DNA of 64,000 bases from Elusimicrobiales bacterium (GCA_041651175.1 JBAZJT010000008.1:42944-106943), one strand, 5' to 3'. Positions 51,731 through 60,570 are shown, counted from the first letter of the stretch. Program-made: numbers and translations. Notes: a model not told the origin generated them from the sequence alone.

Positions 51731-53128
51731 TCAATACCTGTAATGCTCCGGCTTGAACGGGCCACTTACGGGAACGCCTATGTAATCGGCCTGCTCCTTG
51801 GTGAGCGTGGTGAGCCTGACGCCTATCTTGTCCAGATGCAGCCGGGCCACTTCCTCGTCCAGTGCCTTGGGCAGGCGGTAGACGCCGGGTTTGCGCGGCT
51901 TGCTCCACAGGTCCAGCTGCGCCAGAGTCTGGTTGGAGAAAGAGTTGCTCATCACAAAGGACGGATGCCCGTTGGCGCAGCCCAGATTTACAAGCCGCCC
52001 CTCGGCCAGGATATAAATATCCCGCCCGCCGGGCAGCGAATACTTGTCAACCTGCGGCTTGATGTTGGTGATTTTCACGCCCTTGGTCCCGCCCAGCCCG
52101 GCGACCTGTATCTCGTTGTCAAAGTGGCCGATGTTGCAGACGATGGCCTGGTCTTTCATGTGCAGCATATGCTCGACGGTGATCACGTCGCGGTTGCCGG
52201 TGGCGGTCACGTAAATATCGCCGTAACCGAGGGTGTCCTCCACCCGCGCGACCTGGTAGCCCTCCATCGCGGCCTGAAGCGCGCAAATGGGGTCCGCCTC
52301 CGTTATCACAACCCGCGCGCCCAGCCCGCGCATGGCCTTGGCGCAGCCCTTGCCCACGTCGCCATAGCCGCAGATGACGCAGACCTTGCCCGCCACCATC
52401 ACGCCGGTGGCGCGCTTGATTCCGTCCGCCAGCGATTCGCGGCAGCCGTAGAGATTGTCAAACTTGGACTTGGTAACCGAATCGTTGACATTGATGGCGG
52501 GAACCAGCAGTTCCTTTCTTTCGGCCATCTGGTAAAGCCGGTGGACACCGGTGGTGGTCTCTTCGGAGACGCCTTTCCAGTCCGCGACCGCCTCATGCCA
52601 GCGGCGGGGCGTTTCCTTCAGAATGGCCTTTAAGCATTTGTTAAGTTCCGCCTCATCGGGGCCGCCGGCGGGGGCGTCCAGGACGGCGGGGTTTTTCTCC
52701 GCCTCGTATCCGCGGTGCAGCATCATGGTGGCGTCGCCGCCGTCGTCAACCACCAGATTGGGGCCCTTGCCGCCGGGAAAAGCCAGCGCGCGCTCCGTGC
52801 ACAGCCAGTATTCGGCCAACGTTTCGCCCTTCCAGGCGAAAACCGGCACCCCGGCCTTGGCTATGGCCGCCGCCGCATGGTCCTGCGTGGAAAAGATATT
52901 GCAGCTTGCCCAGCGCACCTGGGCGCCAAGCGCCTTCAATGTCTCTATGAGCACCGCCGTCTGCACCGTCATGTGCAGCGAGCCCATGACGCGCGCGCCC
53001 GCCAGCGGCCTGGCCTTTGCGTATTTGTGCCGTATAGACATCAGTCCCGGCATTTCCTTTTCCGCGATGGAGATTTCTTTGCGCCCCCATTCGGCAAGGG
53101 AGAGATCCTTCACTTTGTAATCGTTCAT
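51731..53128 (-). CDS. ahcY: Adenosylhomocysteinase
   Basis: Splits S-adenosylhomocysteine to adenosine and homocysteine; closes the methyl cycle with metF. 465 aa from ATG 53128 (AAGGA 7 nt upstream). [41 protein letters not shown] (catalytic Lys region), NAD-binding [16 protein letters not shown] [17 protein letters not shown] and C-terminal [10 protein letters not shown] are all present. No SAH riboswitch is visible in the 75-nt upstream gap. Confidence 0.98.
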   Translation of the reverse strand: MNDYKVKDLSLAEWGRKEISIAEKEMPGLMSIRHKYAKARPLAGARVMGSLHMTVQTAVLIETLKALGAQVRWASCNIFSTQDHAAAAIAKAGVPVFAWKGETLAEYWLCTERALAFPGGKGPNLVVDDGGDATMMLHRGYEAEKNPAVLDAPAGGPDEAELNKCLKAILKETPRRWHEAVADWKGVSEETTTGVHRLYQMAERKELLVPAINVNDSVTKSKFDNLYGCRESLADGIKRATGVMVAGKVCVICGYGDVGKGCAKAMRGLGARVVITEADPICALQAAMEGYQVARVEDTLGYGDIYVTATGNRDVITVEHMLHMKDQAIVCNIGHFDNEIQVAGLGGTKGVKITNIKPQVDKYSLPGGRDIYILAEGRLVNLGCANGHPSFVMSNSFSNQTLAQLDLWSKPRKPGVYRLPKALDEEVARLHLDKIGVRLTTLTKEQADYIGVPVSGPFKPEHYRY

Positions 53129-53188
53129 AATGGTCCTTTCCGCCGTTGTCGTCATAAATACATTTTACATAAAATATCCCCCGAAATC

Positions 53189-53197
53189 TGTTACAAT
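53189..53197 (+). promoter_or_regulatory. Extended -10 promoter of the membrane methyltransferase gene
   Basis: TGT-TACAAT ends 6 nt before ATG 53204, predicting a leaderless mRNA. Confidence 0.5.
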
Positions 53198-53203
53198 GGA
53201 GCC

Positions 53204-54649
53204 ATGAATCCTCAGCAGCAACAGCCGGCAGGCAGCTTTGAACTCAGGGAGAGTTGGACTTCAACTTTGGCCGTTTTCGCCGTGCCATTTATGGTGGCTT
53301 ACGGAATGGTGGCGTATTCGTTCCTGCTGCGCGGCCTGCCGCTCCCCGCGCGGCTGGCGCTGGCCGTGCTGCTGGGTATTTTTTGCGGAAACTTCCTTCT
53401 GGCAAAGCGCAAAGCGGAACACATCTTCAGGCACGTTGCGGAAGCCCGTTTTCTGGGCTGCGGCATAACGGTTTCCGGCAGCTTGTGGAATCCGTTCTCC
53501 GTGCCGGTCATAACAATACATGCCGAAGGCTCCACTCCGCAGGAGGCCGGGGCGCTGGCCAATGTAGTCGCCATAAGCGGGCCGGACTATACCGTCTCCC
53601 CCAGAAGAAACAGTTCCATGGCCAACATCGCTTTCCTGATAACTTTTTACGGACTGGCAATGCGCATGATCGGCGCCGCACAGCGTCCCTCGCTGATGGC
53701 TATCACGCTGGGAGTTGCGCTGGCGCTTTTTCTGACCGTAACCGCCGACAATTTCCTGGCGCTGCAGGAGTTCAAATTCGCAGGCGCGGAAACGGCTTAT
53801 CTGGGCAGAGGCGCGCACGATTATCAGGTTTGGAATTTTCTTTTGCTGGAGCATGCCCGGCGCAGATACGAGGACCCGGAAACTTTCAAAAGCGAAACGC
53901 GCCGCATCCTGGTGGAAAGATGCGGCCTCAACCGCGATTCCGCCGTGCTGGAGCCCGGCGCCGGAGGAGGCTTTCTCTGGAAACATCTGCCGGAGGAACT
54001 GCGCCCCGGCTGGATTGAACTGGAAAAAAACCTTTGCGCGCACACCTACGCGGTAAGGCACGGCTTCGGCACCAGATTCATCAACACCGACGCCAAAAGC
54101 ACGCCGTTCCCGCCGGATTCCTTTGACGCCATAGTCGGGCTGGAATGCTTTGACGCATTCTCCACCAACGATTTCAATATTTTTCTGAAAGAGGCGCTGC
54201 GCGTATTAAAGCCAGGCGGACTGGCCGTGCACCTCAAGGATTTCCCGGATTACCCGGGCGAGCTGATAGCCGCCAGAATGAATCTGTTCGCCAAAAGCGT
54301 CATCGGCAAGACGCCGGTAACCTATAAAACCCGCGCCATAAAGGACGCCTACCTGAAATTCACGCCGCTGAAAGCAGGCGAAATCGCGGCCCTTAAGGAA
54401 AAAGCCGGAGATATCCTGCCGCAGTTTACAGCCGCGGCAAAAACTCTGGCGGACATATACGCCGCCGGCCCCAAGTCAAACCCGCGCTTTGCGATGCCGA
54501 TGTATCTTTCAATAATGATAATGAAACGCGCATTCGCGGACAGTGGTTTTGAAATAGTGGAGGAAGGCGACTGCAAGCCTTACCTTGCCTATCTGATAGC
54601 CAGAAAACCCAAACAACCCGCCCCCTCCCCGCAGGAGCAGCAGGCATAA
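53204..54649 (+). CDS. Membrane-anchored class I methyltransferase
   Basis: 481 aa. Residues about 1-200 contain four membrane helices (STLAVFAVPFMVAYGMVAYS, LALAVLLGIFCGNFLLA, a pair around AFLITFYGLAMRM and MAITLGVALALFLTV). The C-terminal half is a SAM-binding domain with SAVLEPGAGGGFLWKHL (motif I), FDAIVGLECFDAFS and EALRVLKPGGLAVHL. A methyltransferase fused to a four-helix membrane domain is unusual; a lipid or membrane-protein substrate is likely but unknown. Confidence 0.78.
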   Translation: MNPQQQQPAGSFELRESWTSTLAVFAVPFMVAYGMVAYSFLLRGLPLPARLALAVLLGIFCGNFLLAKRKAEHIFRHVAEARFLGCGITVSGSLWNPFSVPVITIHAEGSTPQEAGALANVVAISGPDYTVSPRRNSSMANIAFLITFYGLAMRMIGAAQRPSLMAITLGVALALFLTVTADNFLALQEFKFAGAETAYLGRGAHDYQVWNFLLLEHARRRYEDPETFKSETRRILVERCGLNRDSAVLEPGAGGGFLWKHLPEELRPGWIELEKNLCAHTYAVRHGFGTRFINTDAKSTPFPPDSFDAIVGLECFDAFSTNDFNIFLKEALRVLKPGGLAVHLKDFPDYPGELIAARMNLFAKSVIGKTPVTYKTRAIKDAYLKFTPLKAGEIAALKEKAGDILPQFTAAAKTLADIYAAGPKSNPRFAMPMYLSIMIMKRAFADSGFEIVEEGDCKPYLAYLIARKPKQPAPSPQEQQA

Positions 54650-54699
54650 TCCCGCCACAACGGCTATGACAGGCAAATTCCGCCGCCCGGAAGCGGAGG

Positions 54700-55272
54700 C
54701 TATTTCGCGCGGGAACCGGGCTTTACAAGCGGGATGTTTTTCGCGCAGAGCGGGCAGTCCTGCGGCTGCCATGCCGCGATGTCCACCTTCAGCGCGGTTT
54801 CCAGCGGAACTCCGAAATCCGCCTTCCCGCCGGAGCGGTCCACCAGCGCGGCCACCGCAACCAGCCGCCCGCCCCTGGCGGAGACCACCTCAAGCGCCTC
54901 TTTGGTTGACTTGCCGGTGGTTACCACATCCTCGGTGATGACGCAGGTTTCGCCCGGCTTTATGGAAAAGCCGCGCCGCAGCGACATGACGCCGTTTTCC
55001 CTCTCGGCAAAAAGCGCGCGCACGCCGAGATGCCGCGCCAGTTCGTAGGCGACCAGTATTCCGCCCATCGCCGGCCCTATGACGAAATCCGGCTTGAGCG
55101 GGCGCAGCTTTTCCGCCAGCGCGGCGCAAAGCTCCGAAGCCGCCGCCGGGTTTTGCAGCACCAGGGCGCATTGCATGTACCGGTCGCTGTGCAGCCCGCT
55201 GGAAAGCAGAAAATGGCCCGAAAGCAAGGCCCCGCTTCCGGAAAAAATTTCAAGCCCGCGTTCCTGATTCAT
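54700..55272 (-). CDS. pyrE: Orotate phosphoribosyltransferase
   Basis: Joins orotate and PRPP to give OMP. 190 aa. SGLHSDRYMQCALVLQNP, IGPAMGGILVAYELA, and the PRPP loop CVITEDVVTTGKSTKEAL. Last gene of the pyr operon; start overlaps the pyrF stop (ATGA). Confidence 0.97.
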   Translation of the reverse strand: MNQERGLEIFSGSGALLSGHFLLSSGLHSDRYMQCALVLQNPAAASELCAALAEKLRPLKPDFVIGPAMGGILVAYELARHLGVRALFAERENGVMSLRRGFSIKPGETCVITEDVVTTGKSTKEALEVVSARGGRLVAVAALVDRSGGKADFGVPLETALKVDIAAWQPQDCPLCAKNIPLVKPGSRAK

Positions 55273-55979
55273 AACGCTCCTCCTATTTCAGCCAGAATTT
55301 CATCGCAGGCTTTCGCCGGGTCCGCCGCCTGGGTAACCGGCCTGCCCACCACCAGATAATCCGCCCCCGCCGCCACCGCCGCCGCAGGCGAGGCGATTCT
55401 TTTCTGGTCCTGCGCCGCGCTGCCCGCCGGGCGTATGCCGGGGGTTATAAGCCTGAAATCCGCCCCCAGCGCGGCGCGCAGCGCAGCGGTCTCCTCGGGC
55501 GAGGAAACCGCCCCGTCCATCCCGGACGCCTGGGCCAGCCGCGCCAGCCGGATAACCGCCGTTTTTACGTCCCCTGCCATGCCGATGGATTCCCATGCCC
55601 CCGCGTTCATGCTGGTAAGCGCGGTAATGGCTATTAAAAGCGGCGTCCTTCCGGGCGCGGCTTTTTCAACCGCCTCGCGCGCGCGCAGCATCATCTCCGC
55701 GCCGCCGCTGGCGTGCATGGTCATCATGAAAACGCCCAGCTCCGCGGCGGCGGCTGCCGCGCCGGCGACGGTGTTGGGAATATCGTGGTATTTCATGTCC
55801 AGAAACACTTCAAAACCCATTGCGCGCAATTTTTCCACCACATGCGGCCCGCGCGCGGTGAAAAGCTGGCTGCCGACCTTGAATGCCCCCGCCTTCCCCT
55901 CAAGCCGGCGCGCCAGTTCCAGCGCGGGTTTTTCGTCGGAGTAGTCAAGAGCCACTATAAGTTTATCCTGCGGTTTCAT
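55269..55979 (-). CDS. pyrF: Orotidine 5'-phosphate decarboxylase
   Basis: Makes UMP from OMP. 236 aa. LIVALDYSDE at the start, the catalytic DMKYHDIPNTV (Asp-Lys-x-x-Asp pattern) and ITPGIRPAG phosphate site. Overlaps pyrD and pyrE by 4 nt each. Confidence 0.97.
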   Translation of the reverse strand: MKPQDKLIVALDYSDEKPALELARRLEGKAGAFKVGSQLFTARGPHVVEKLRAMGFEVFLDMKYHDIPNTVAGAAAAAAELGVFMMTMHASGGAEMMLRAREAVEKAAPGRTPLLIAITALTSMNAGAWESIGMAGDVKTAVIRLARLAQASGMDGAVSSPEETAALRAALGADFRLITPGIRPAGSAAQDQKRIASPAAAVAAGADYLVVGRPVTQAADPAKACDEILAEIGGAL

Positions 55980-56899
55980 GCTGCGGCCTCCAGTTTGCCG
56001 CGTATTTCAGCCAGAGCGGCGATTTTGTTCGCGTCCATCCACTGCGCAATGCCTTGGGCGATGTCGAGCGCGGCGCGCGGGTTGACCAGGTTTGCCGTGC
56101 CAACTTCCACCGCCGCCGCGCCGCAGAGAATAAATTCCAGCGCGTCCTCCGCCGTCATTATCCCGCCGCAGGCGACGACGGGGATTTCCACCGCGCGCGC
56201 AACGTCCCAGACCAGCTTCAGCGCGACCGGTTTTATCGCCGGGCCGCTTAGCCCGCCGCAGACATTGGCCAGCCGCGGCCTGCGCGAGCGCAAATCCACC
56301 GCCATGGCTGGTATTGTGTTGGCGACGCATACCGCCGCCGCGCCGCCGGACTGCGCCGCCAGCGCGATTTCAGTTATATCCGTCACGTTGGGAGAGAGTT
56401 TGGCTATCAGCGGCAGCGGGCAAATTTTTGCGACGGCGGCCACGGTCCGCCTTGTGGCCGCCGCGTCCTGGGAAACCATGCGCCGCACATTGCCGTGCAG
56501 GACATTCGGGCAGGACAGATTCAGCTCCAGCGCGTCCGCGCAGCCGCTGCCGGCGACAGCGCGCGCCATGTCCGCAAATTCCGCCGGGCTTGCGGCCGAT
56601 ATGCTTACCGCAACGGCGGTTTTGAGTCTTTTAAGCGCGGGGGCCTTGTTGGCGATGAAATCCGCAAGCCCGCCGTTCTGCAGGCCCACGGAATTGAGCA
56701 TTCCAGACGCGGTTTCCGCTACCCGCGGCGGCGGGTTGCCGGCGCGCGGCAGCGGCGTGATTGTCTTGGTGACGACCGCGCCCAGCCGGTTTATATCGTA
56801 AAACTCCGCGAATTCCAGGCCGCAGCCGAAAGTGCCGGAGGCCGTCATCACCGGGTTTTTCAGCCGCAGGCCGCCGATGTCTACCTGAAGTTGCGCCAA
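55976..56899 (-). CDS. pyrD: Dihydroorotate dehydrogenase, class 1B catalytic subunit
   Basis: FMN subunit that oxidises dihydroorotate with electrons passing to PyrK. 307 aa from TTG 56899, which has a strong GGGGAGG 4 nt upstream and begins at the conserved QVDIGGLRLKNPV. It thus overlaps pyrK by 19 nt. The catalytic Cys lies in ELNLSCPNV and the FMN-binding VACGGI and EVGTAN follow. The Cys (not Ser) and the adjacent pyrK mark class 1B. Confidence 0.97.
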   Translation of the reverse strand: MAQLQVDIGGLRLKNPVMTASGTFGCGLEFAEFYDINRLGAVVTKTITPLPRAGNPPPRVAETASGMLNSVGLQNGGLADFIANKAPALKRLKTAVAVSISAASPAEFADMARAVAGSGCADALELNLSCPNVLHGNVRRMVSQDAAATRRTVAAVAKICPLPLIAKLSPNVTDITEIALAAQSGGAAAVCVANTIPAMAVDLRSRRPRLANVCGGLSGPAIKPVALKLVWDVARAVEIPVVACGGIMTAEDALEFILCGAAAVEVGTANLVNPRAALDIAQGIAQWMDANKIAALAEIRGKLEAAA

Positions 56900-57642
56900 T
56901 CTACCTCCCCGGCGGCAAATACCGGCCCGTCCTTGCATACGCTTTTATACCCGCCGGAGACGACCGGCACCGGGCAGCACAGGCAGACGCCTATGCCGCA
57001 GGCCATTTTTTCCTCCAGCGAGACCCAGCACCGCGCCCCGGCCCGCGCGCAGATTTGCGCCGCGCGCTTTAGCATCCCGTTAGGGCCGCAGGCGAAAACC
57101 GCCGTCTGCGGCGCGGCCAGGGCCTCCAGCTGCTCCGTAACAAGGCCGCGGCGCCCGCGGCTGCCGTCCTCGGTGCAGACCATCACCTTCGCCCCCGCCT
57201 TGCGGAACCCCCCCGCGCACAGCACGGAGGAGGCCGTCTTTGCGCCTATCAGGGCGGTCATCTCGGTTTTTCCGGCAAGCCTGCGCGCCAGAAAAGCCAG
57301 CGGCGCGGCCCCCATTCCGCCGCACAGCAGCAGCGCCCTGCCGCGCGGCGCGGGAAACGGCTTGCCCAGCGGCCCCAGCAGGTTAAGCGTCGCGCCGGCC
57401 CGCAGGGAGGACATCGCCAGCGTCGCCGCGCCGACGACGCGGTAGAGTATCTCTATTTTCCCGTCCGCCGCGCCGTGTATGCTGAAAGGCCGGCGCAGCA
57501 TATGCCCGCCGTCCCCCAGGCTGGCGTGGACAAACTGCCCCGGCGCGGCCTCCGCGGCTATCTCCGGCGCGGACAGGACCGCCAGATAAATCCCCTCCGC
57601 CGCTTTGCGGTTTGAAAGCAGCCTGCAATCCCTTGCGCGCAT
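56881..57642 (-). CDS. pyrK: Dihydroorotate dehydrogenase electron-transfer subunit
   Basis: FAD and [2Fe-2S] subunit that passes electrons to NAD. 253 aa. Flavin domain (RRPFSIHGA), NAD-binding LLCGGMGAAPLAFLAR and the cluster ligands CGIGVCLCC ... CKDGPVF at the C-terminus. ATG 57642 begins one base after the pyrC stop. Confidence 0.96.
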   Translation of the reverse strand: MRARDCRLLSNRKAAEGIYLAVLSAPEIAAEAAPGQFVHASLGDGGHMLRRPFSIHGAADGKIEILYRVVGAATLAMSSLRAGATLNLLGPLGKPFPAPRGRALLLCGGMGAAPLAFLARRLAGKTEMTALIGAKTASSVLCAGGFRKAGAKVMVCTEDGSRGRRGLVTEQLEALAAPQTAVFACGPNGMLKRAAQICARAGARCWVSLEEKMACGIGVCLCCPVPVVSGGYKSVCKDGPVFAAGEVDWRNFR

Positions 57643-57643
57643 A

Positions 57644-58933
57644 TCAGGCCTGTATTCTCCCGCCAAGAAGCATCAGCTTGCCGCCCACGAAAACCTCCGT
57701 GGCCAGGCCGCAAAGCTCCTTGTCTACAAACGGCGAATTCCTGCTGCGCGATTCTATGCCGGAGGCCGCGTATATCCACTTCACGGCGGGGTCCACGACG
57801 GTGATGTCCGCGGGCGCGCCTTTGGCCAACGTTCCTCCGGCAATGCCCAGGATTTTCGCCGGGGCATGGGACATAAGCTCGGCCAGCCGCAGCCAGGTGA
57901 TTATCTTTTTGTCTATCAGTTCCATCACCGCCAGGCTAAGCGCCGTCTCGTGGCCGATTATGCCGAAGGCGGCGGCGTCAAATTCCACGTATTTGTCGTG
58001 CAGTCCGTGCGGCGCGTGGTCCGTGGCGATAACATCTATGGTCCCGTCGGCCAAGGCGTCCTTGAGCGCGGCGGCATCTTCGGCGGAGCGCAGCGGCGGG
58101 TTCATCTTCGTGCGCGTGTCGTAGCCGCAGCAGGCCTCCTCGGTAAGCGAGAAGTGGTGGGGCGCGGCCTCCGCCGTAACCGGCGCGCCGGTTTTTTTGG
58201 CTTTCCTGATTATCTCGCAGGATTCTTTGCAGGAAACATGAGCTATATGCACCGGCGCGTCCAGCCCCCGGGCATACTCTATGTCGCGGCGGACCATTTC
58301 ATACTCGGCGGCGCGCGCGATGGGCCGAAGGCCCAGCTTGCCGGCGGTGAAGCCTTCGTTCATCACGCCGTTGGCGGATAGTTTTTTGTCCTCGCAATGG
58401 TCTATCAGCGCAAGGCCGTTGTGCCGCGCGGCCTTGAGCGCCTTGCGGAAAACATCGTCGGCGGAGATGCAGGAGCCGTCGTCGGTGGCGGCCACCGCGC
58501 CGGCGGCCTTGAGCGCGGCGAAATCGGACAGTTCCGCGCCCTGCCTGCCTTTTGTGGCCGCGCAGGCGGCATAGGCGCGCACCAGAGACTCTTTCTTTAC
58601 AGTCTCGGCCAGTTCAAGGGCGGTGCGCGCATTGTCCACGGGCGGGTCGGTGTTTGGCATCATCAGAACGCCGGTAAAGCCGCCCTTGAGCGCGGCGCGC
58701 GAGCCGCTTGCCACAGTCTCCGAATCCCCGCCGGGCCAGCGCCAGTGCGCGTGCATGTCCACAAGCCCCGGCAGCACGATTTTTCCTTTGGCGTCAATAA
58801 CCTGCGCCGCCCCGGACGCCGGCAGCTTCGCCGCGACGGCCTCTATTTTCCCGTCGGAGACCAGCATGTCGCGCACGGCGTCCAGTTTTGAGGCCGGGTC
58901 AACGCAGCGTCCGTTTTTTATGAGATATTTCAT
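57644..58933 (-). CDS. pyrC: Dihydroorotase (class I)
   Basis: Cyclises carbamoyl aspartate to dihydroorotate. 429 aa. Metal ligands in DMHAHWRWPG (usual form HxHLR, here Trp), the TDDGSCI Asp, IDHCED, HIAHVSC and the catalytic ATDHAPH are present; NTDPPVDN is the substrate loop. Overlaps pyrB by 4 nt. Confidence 0.96.
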   Translation of the reverse strand: MKYLIKNGRCVDPASKLDAVRDMLVSDGKIEAVAAKLPASGAAQVIDAKGKIVLPGLVDMHAHWRWPGGDSETVASGSRAALKGGFTGVLMMPNTDPPVDNARTALELAETVKKESLVRAYAACAATKGRQGAELSDFAALKAAGAVAATDDGSCISADDVFRKALKAARHNGLALIDHCEDKKLSANGVMNEGFTAGKLGLRPIARAAEYEMVRRDIEYARGLDAPVHIAHVSCKESCEIIRKAKKTGAPVTAEAAPHHFSLTEEACCGYDTRTKMNPPLRSAEDAAALKDALADGTIDVIATDHAPHGLHDKYVEFDAAAFGIIGHETALSLAVMELIDKKIITWLRLAELMSHAPAKILGIAGGTLAKGAPADITVVDPAVKWIYAASGIESRSRNSPFVDKELCGLATEVFVGGKLMLLGGRIQA

Positions 58934-59859
58934 ATCGCCTCGCTTGCCATAGCGGTCAGATACATCACGGCCATGCGGACGGCGACGCCGTTTGTCACCT
59001 GCTCCAGAATGACCGAATTGGGCCCGTCGGCCACCTCGCTGGACATTTCAAGCCCGCGGTTGATAGGGCCGGGGTGCATTACCACGATGTTCTTTTTGGC
59101 CTTTTTAAGCCTGTCCTGCGTAACGCCGAATTCGTGGAAGTAGGCCGCGCGCGATGGGAACGCCTGCGCCGCGTCGCGCTCAAACTGCATGCGCAGGACG
59201 TTTATCGCGTCCGCGCCCTCCAGCGCCGCGTCCAGGCTGGAGACGGCGCGCACGCCGAATTTTTCCGCGCCCTCCGGCAGCAGCATTCTCGGCGCGCAGA
59301 CGGTTACGTTGGCCCCCAGCTTGGTGAGCCCCCAGATATTGGAGCGCGCCACGCGCGAATGCGCGATGTCTCCTATGATGCTGACATTGACGCCCTTTAG
59401 TTTCCCGAATTTGGAGCGCAACGTGTACAGGTCCAGCAGGCCCTGGGTGGGATGCTCGTGCCAGCCGTCGCCCGCGTTGATGACGCAGGCTTTGACCGCG
59501 CGCGACACCATCACCGGCGCGCCCGACATGCCGTGCCGTATCACCATGATGTCAACCTTCATGGCCTCTATGTTGCGGGCGGTATCCACCAGCGTTTCGC
59601 CTTTTTTGACGCTGGAGGTGGCAATATTGAGATTCATCACGTCGCAGGAAAGCCGCTTTGCCGCCAGCTCAAAAGAGGCGGAAGTGCGGGTGGACGGCTC
59701 GAAAAACAGGTTGGCCACCGTCTTGCCGCGCAACGTGGGCACTTTTTTGACGGCGCGCGTCGTAACCTGTTTGAAAGAATCCGTAACCTCCAGCACATGC
59801 TCTATCTCGGCGGCGGAGAGGTATTCAAGCCCCAAAAGGTCTTTTCTGGTCCATTTCAT
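58930..59859 (-). CDS. pyrB: Aspartate carbamoyltransferase catalytic subunit
   Basis: First committed step of pyrimidine synthesis. 309 aa. FFEPSTRTSASFELA (carbamoyl-phosphate site), RHGMSGAP, NAGDGWHEHPTQGLLDLYT and HPGPINRG are all present. No pyrI regulatory subunit is encoded, so control is probably at the leader. Start overlaps the pyrR stop. Confidence 0.98.
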   Translation of the reverse strand: MKWTRKDLLGLEYLSAAEIEHVLEVTDSFKQVTTRAVKKVPTLRGKTVANLFFEPSTRTSASFELAAKRLSCDVMNLNIATSSVKKGETLVDTARNIEAMKVDIMVIRHGMSGAPVMVSRAVKACVINAGDGWHEHPTQGLLDLYTLRSKFGKLKGVNVSIIGDIAHSRVARSNIWGLTKLGANVTVCAPRMLLPEGAEKFGVRAVSSLDAALEGADAINVLRMQFERDAAQAFPSRAAYFHEFGVTQDRLKKAKKNIVVMHPGPINRGLEMSSEVADGPNSVILEQVTNGVAVRMAVMYLTAMASEAI

Positions 59860-60401
59860 GGCATTTTCTCCAGCGAGACCTCGTCGGTCCCGTCCGTTTC
59901 CTTGAGGCGGACGCGCACTATCTCGTTTTTCGCCGTCGGGACGTTCTTGCCGACGTAGTCGGCGCGTATGGGCAGTTCGCGGTGGCCCCGGTCAACCAGC
60001 ACGGCAAGCTCTATGCGCGCGGGACGGCCAAGGTCTATAAGCGCGTCTATGGCGCAGCGCACCGTGCGCCCGGTGTAGAGCACATCGTCGGCCAGAATGA
60101 CGGCGCGGCCCTGCACGTCGAAACCGATTTCAGTGCAGCGCATAAGCGGCTGCTCGGCCAACTGGCTGAGGTCGTCGCGGTAAAGCGTGATGTCGGCATA
60201 GCCGCGCGCGATTTTTTTTCCGGTTATGACGCCCACCCGGTCGGCCAGCCGGTCGGCGATATGCGCGCCGCGCGTCCTGATGCCGATAATGGCCAAAGTC
60301 TCGTCGTCGCCGCGGCGCTCGGCTATCTCGTGGGCGAGGCGGCTTATGGTGCGCTCTATCGCGCCGGCGTCCATAAGCGGCGCGGGATGTTTTGTCGTCA
60401 T
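59856..60401 (-). CDS. pyrR: Bifunctional PyrR: pyr RNA-binding attenuator / uracil phosphoribosyltransferase
   Basis: 181 aa. PRPP motif ILADDVLYTGRTVRCAID, LAIIGIRTRGAHIADRLA and AELPIRADYVGKNVPT-type end (ELPIRADYVGKNVPT) are standard PyrR. In Bacillus it binds UMP and leader RNA and promotes attenuation. ATG 60401 is chosen: GGAGA lies 6 nt upstream and it overlaps the stop of the leader ORF. The frame stays open upstream, but that extension would run through the terminator. Confidence 0.96.
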   Translation of the reverse strand: MTTKHPAPLMDAGAIERTISRLAHEIAERRGDDETLAIIGIRTRGAHIADRLADRVGVITGKKIARGYADITLYRDDLSQLAEQPLMRCTEIGFDVQGRAVILADDVLYTGRTVRCAIDALIDLGRPARIELAVLVDRGHRELPIRADYVGKNVPTAKNEIVRVRLKETDGTDEVSLEKMP

Positions 60402-60490
60402 TGCTGTCTCCATTTGATTCGGAATTCCCCGGCGTAAAAATAAAAAAGCCTTGCCCGCGTGATACCGCCGGCAAAGCGCGCTTGTGTCAT
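60398..60490 (-). CDS. 30-codon leader ORF of the pyr operon
   Basis: ATG 60490 follows a strong GGGAGG with good spacing. The frame begins TQARFAGGITRARLFYFYAG and ends at TGA overlapping the pyrR ATG (ATGA). The whole intrinsic terminator lies inside it: the U-tract is read as LFYFY. The layout resembles the enteric pyrBI leader peptide, where ribosome position decides whether the terminator forms. Its Shine-Dalgarno abuts the PyrR-binding-loop-like hairpin. Translation is inferred, not shown. Confidence 0.65.
   Translation of the reverse strand: MTQARFAGGITRARLFYFYAGEFRIKWRQQ
60436..60477 (-). terminator. pyr leader attenuator terminator
   Basis: On minus, GCTTTGCCGGCG pairs with CGCGGGCAAGGC (one mismatch, one G-U) around a short loop and is followed by TTTTTTATTTTT. 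It lies 35 nt before the pyrR ATG. Confidence 0.88.
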
Positions 60491-60500
60491 AATCCGCCTC

Positions 60501-60533
60501 CCTTTCCGGCCTCTCGGTGCCGGCTTTAAAAGG
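60501..60533 (-). promoter_or_regulatory. PyrR-binding-loop-like hairpin in the pyr leader
   Basis: On minus, CCTTTTAAAGCCGGCACCGA then GAGGCCGGAAAGG. It has the CCTTT/AAAGG outer stem, an inner CCGGC/GCCGG stem and a purine-rich GAGAG(G) loop, closely like Bacillus PyrR-binding loops (consensus region CCAGAGAGGCU ... AAGG). Confidence 0.75.
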
Positions 60534-60547
60534 ATACTGTTTCACTT

Positions 60548-60557
60548 AATCTAGCAA
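60548..60557 (-). promoter_or_regulatory. Putative extended -10 promoter of the pyr operon
   Basis: TTGCTAGATT on minus; predicted start near 60541, giving a leader of about 140 nt that begins just before the PyrR loop. Confidence 0.45.
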
Positions 60558-60570
60558 TCAATGCGAATAC

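Noticed and set aside
51551..52633. 360-codon plus-strand open frame opposite ahcY
   Set aside because: Antisense shadow of a highly conserved gene, with a terminator inside its first part.
53129..53203. SAH or SAM riboswitch before ahcY
   Set aside because: Only 75 nt are available, shared with a divergent promoter, and no conserved riboswitch core is seen. The metF upstream gap is shorter still.
60402..60545. N-terminally extended PyrR starting at GTG 60545
   Set aside because: The extension would be coded by the leader hairpin and terminator, and PyrR homologues begin near 60401, where a Shine-Dalgarno is present.
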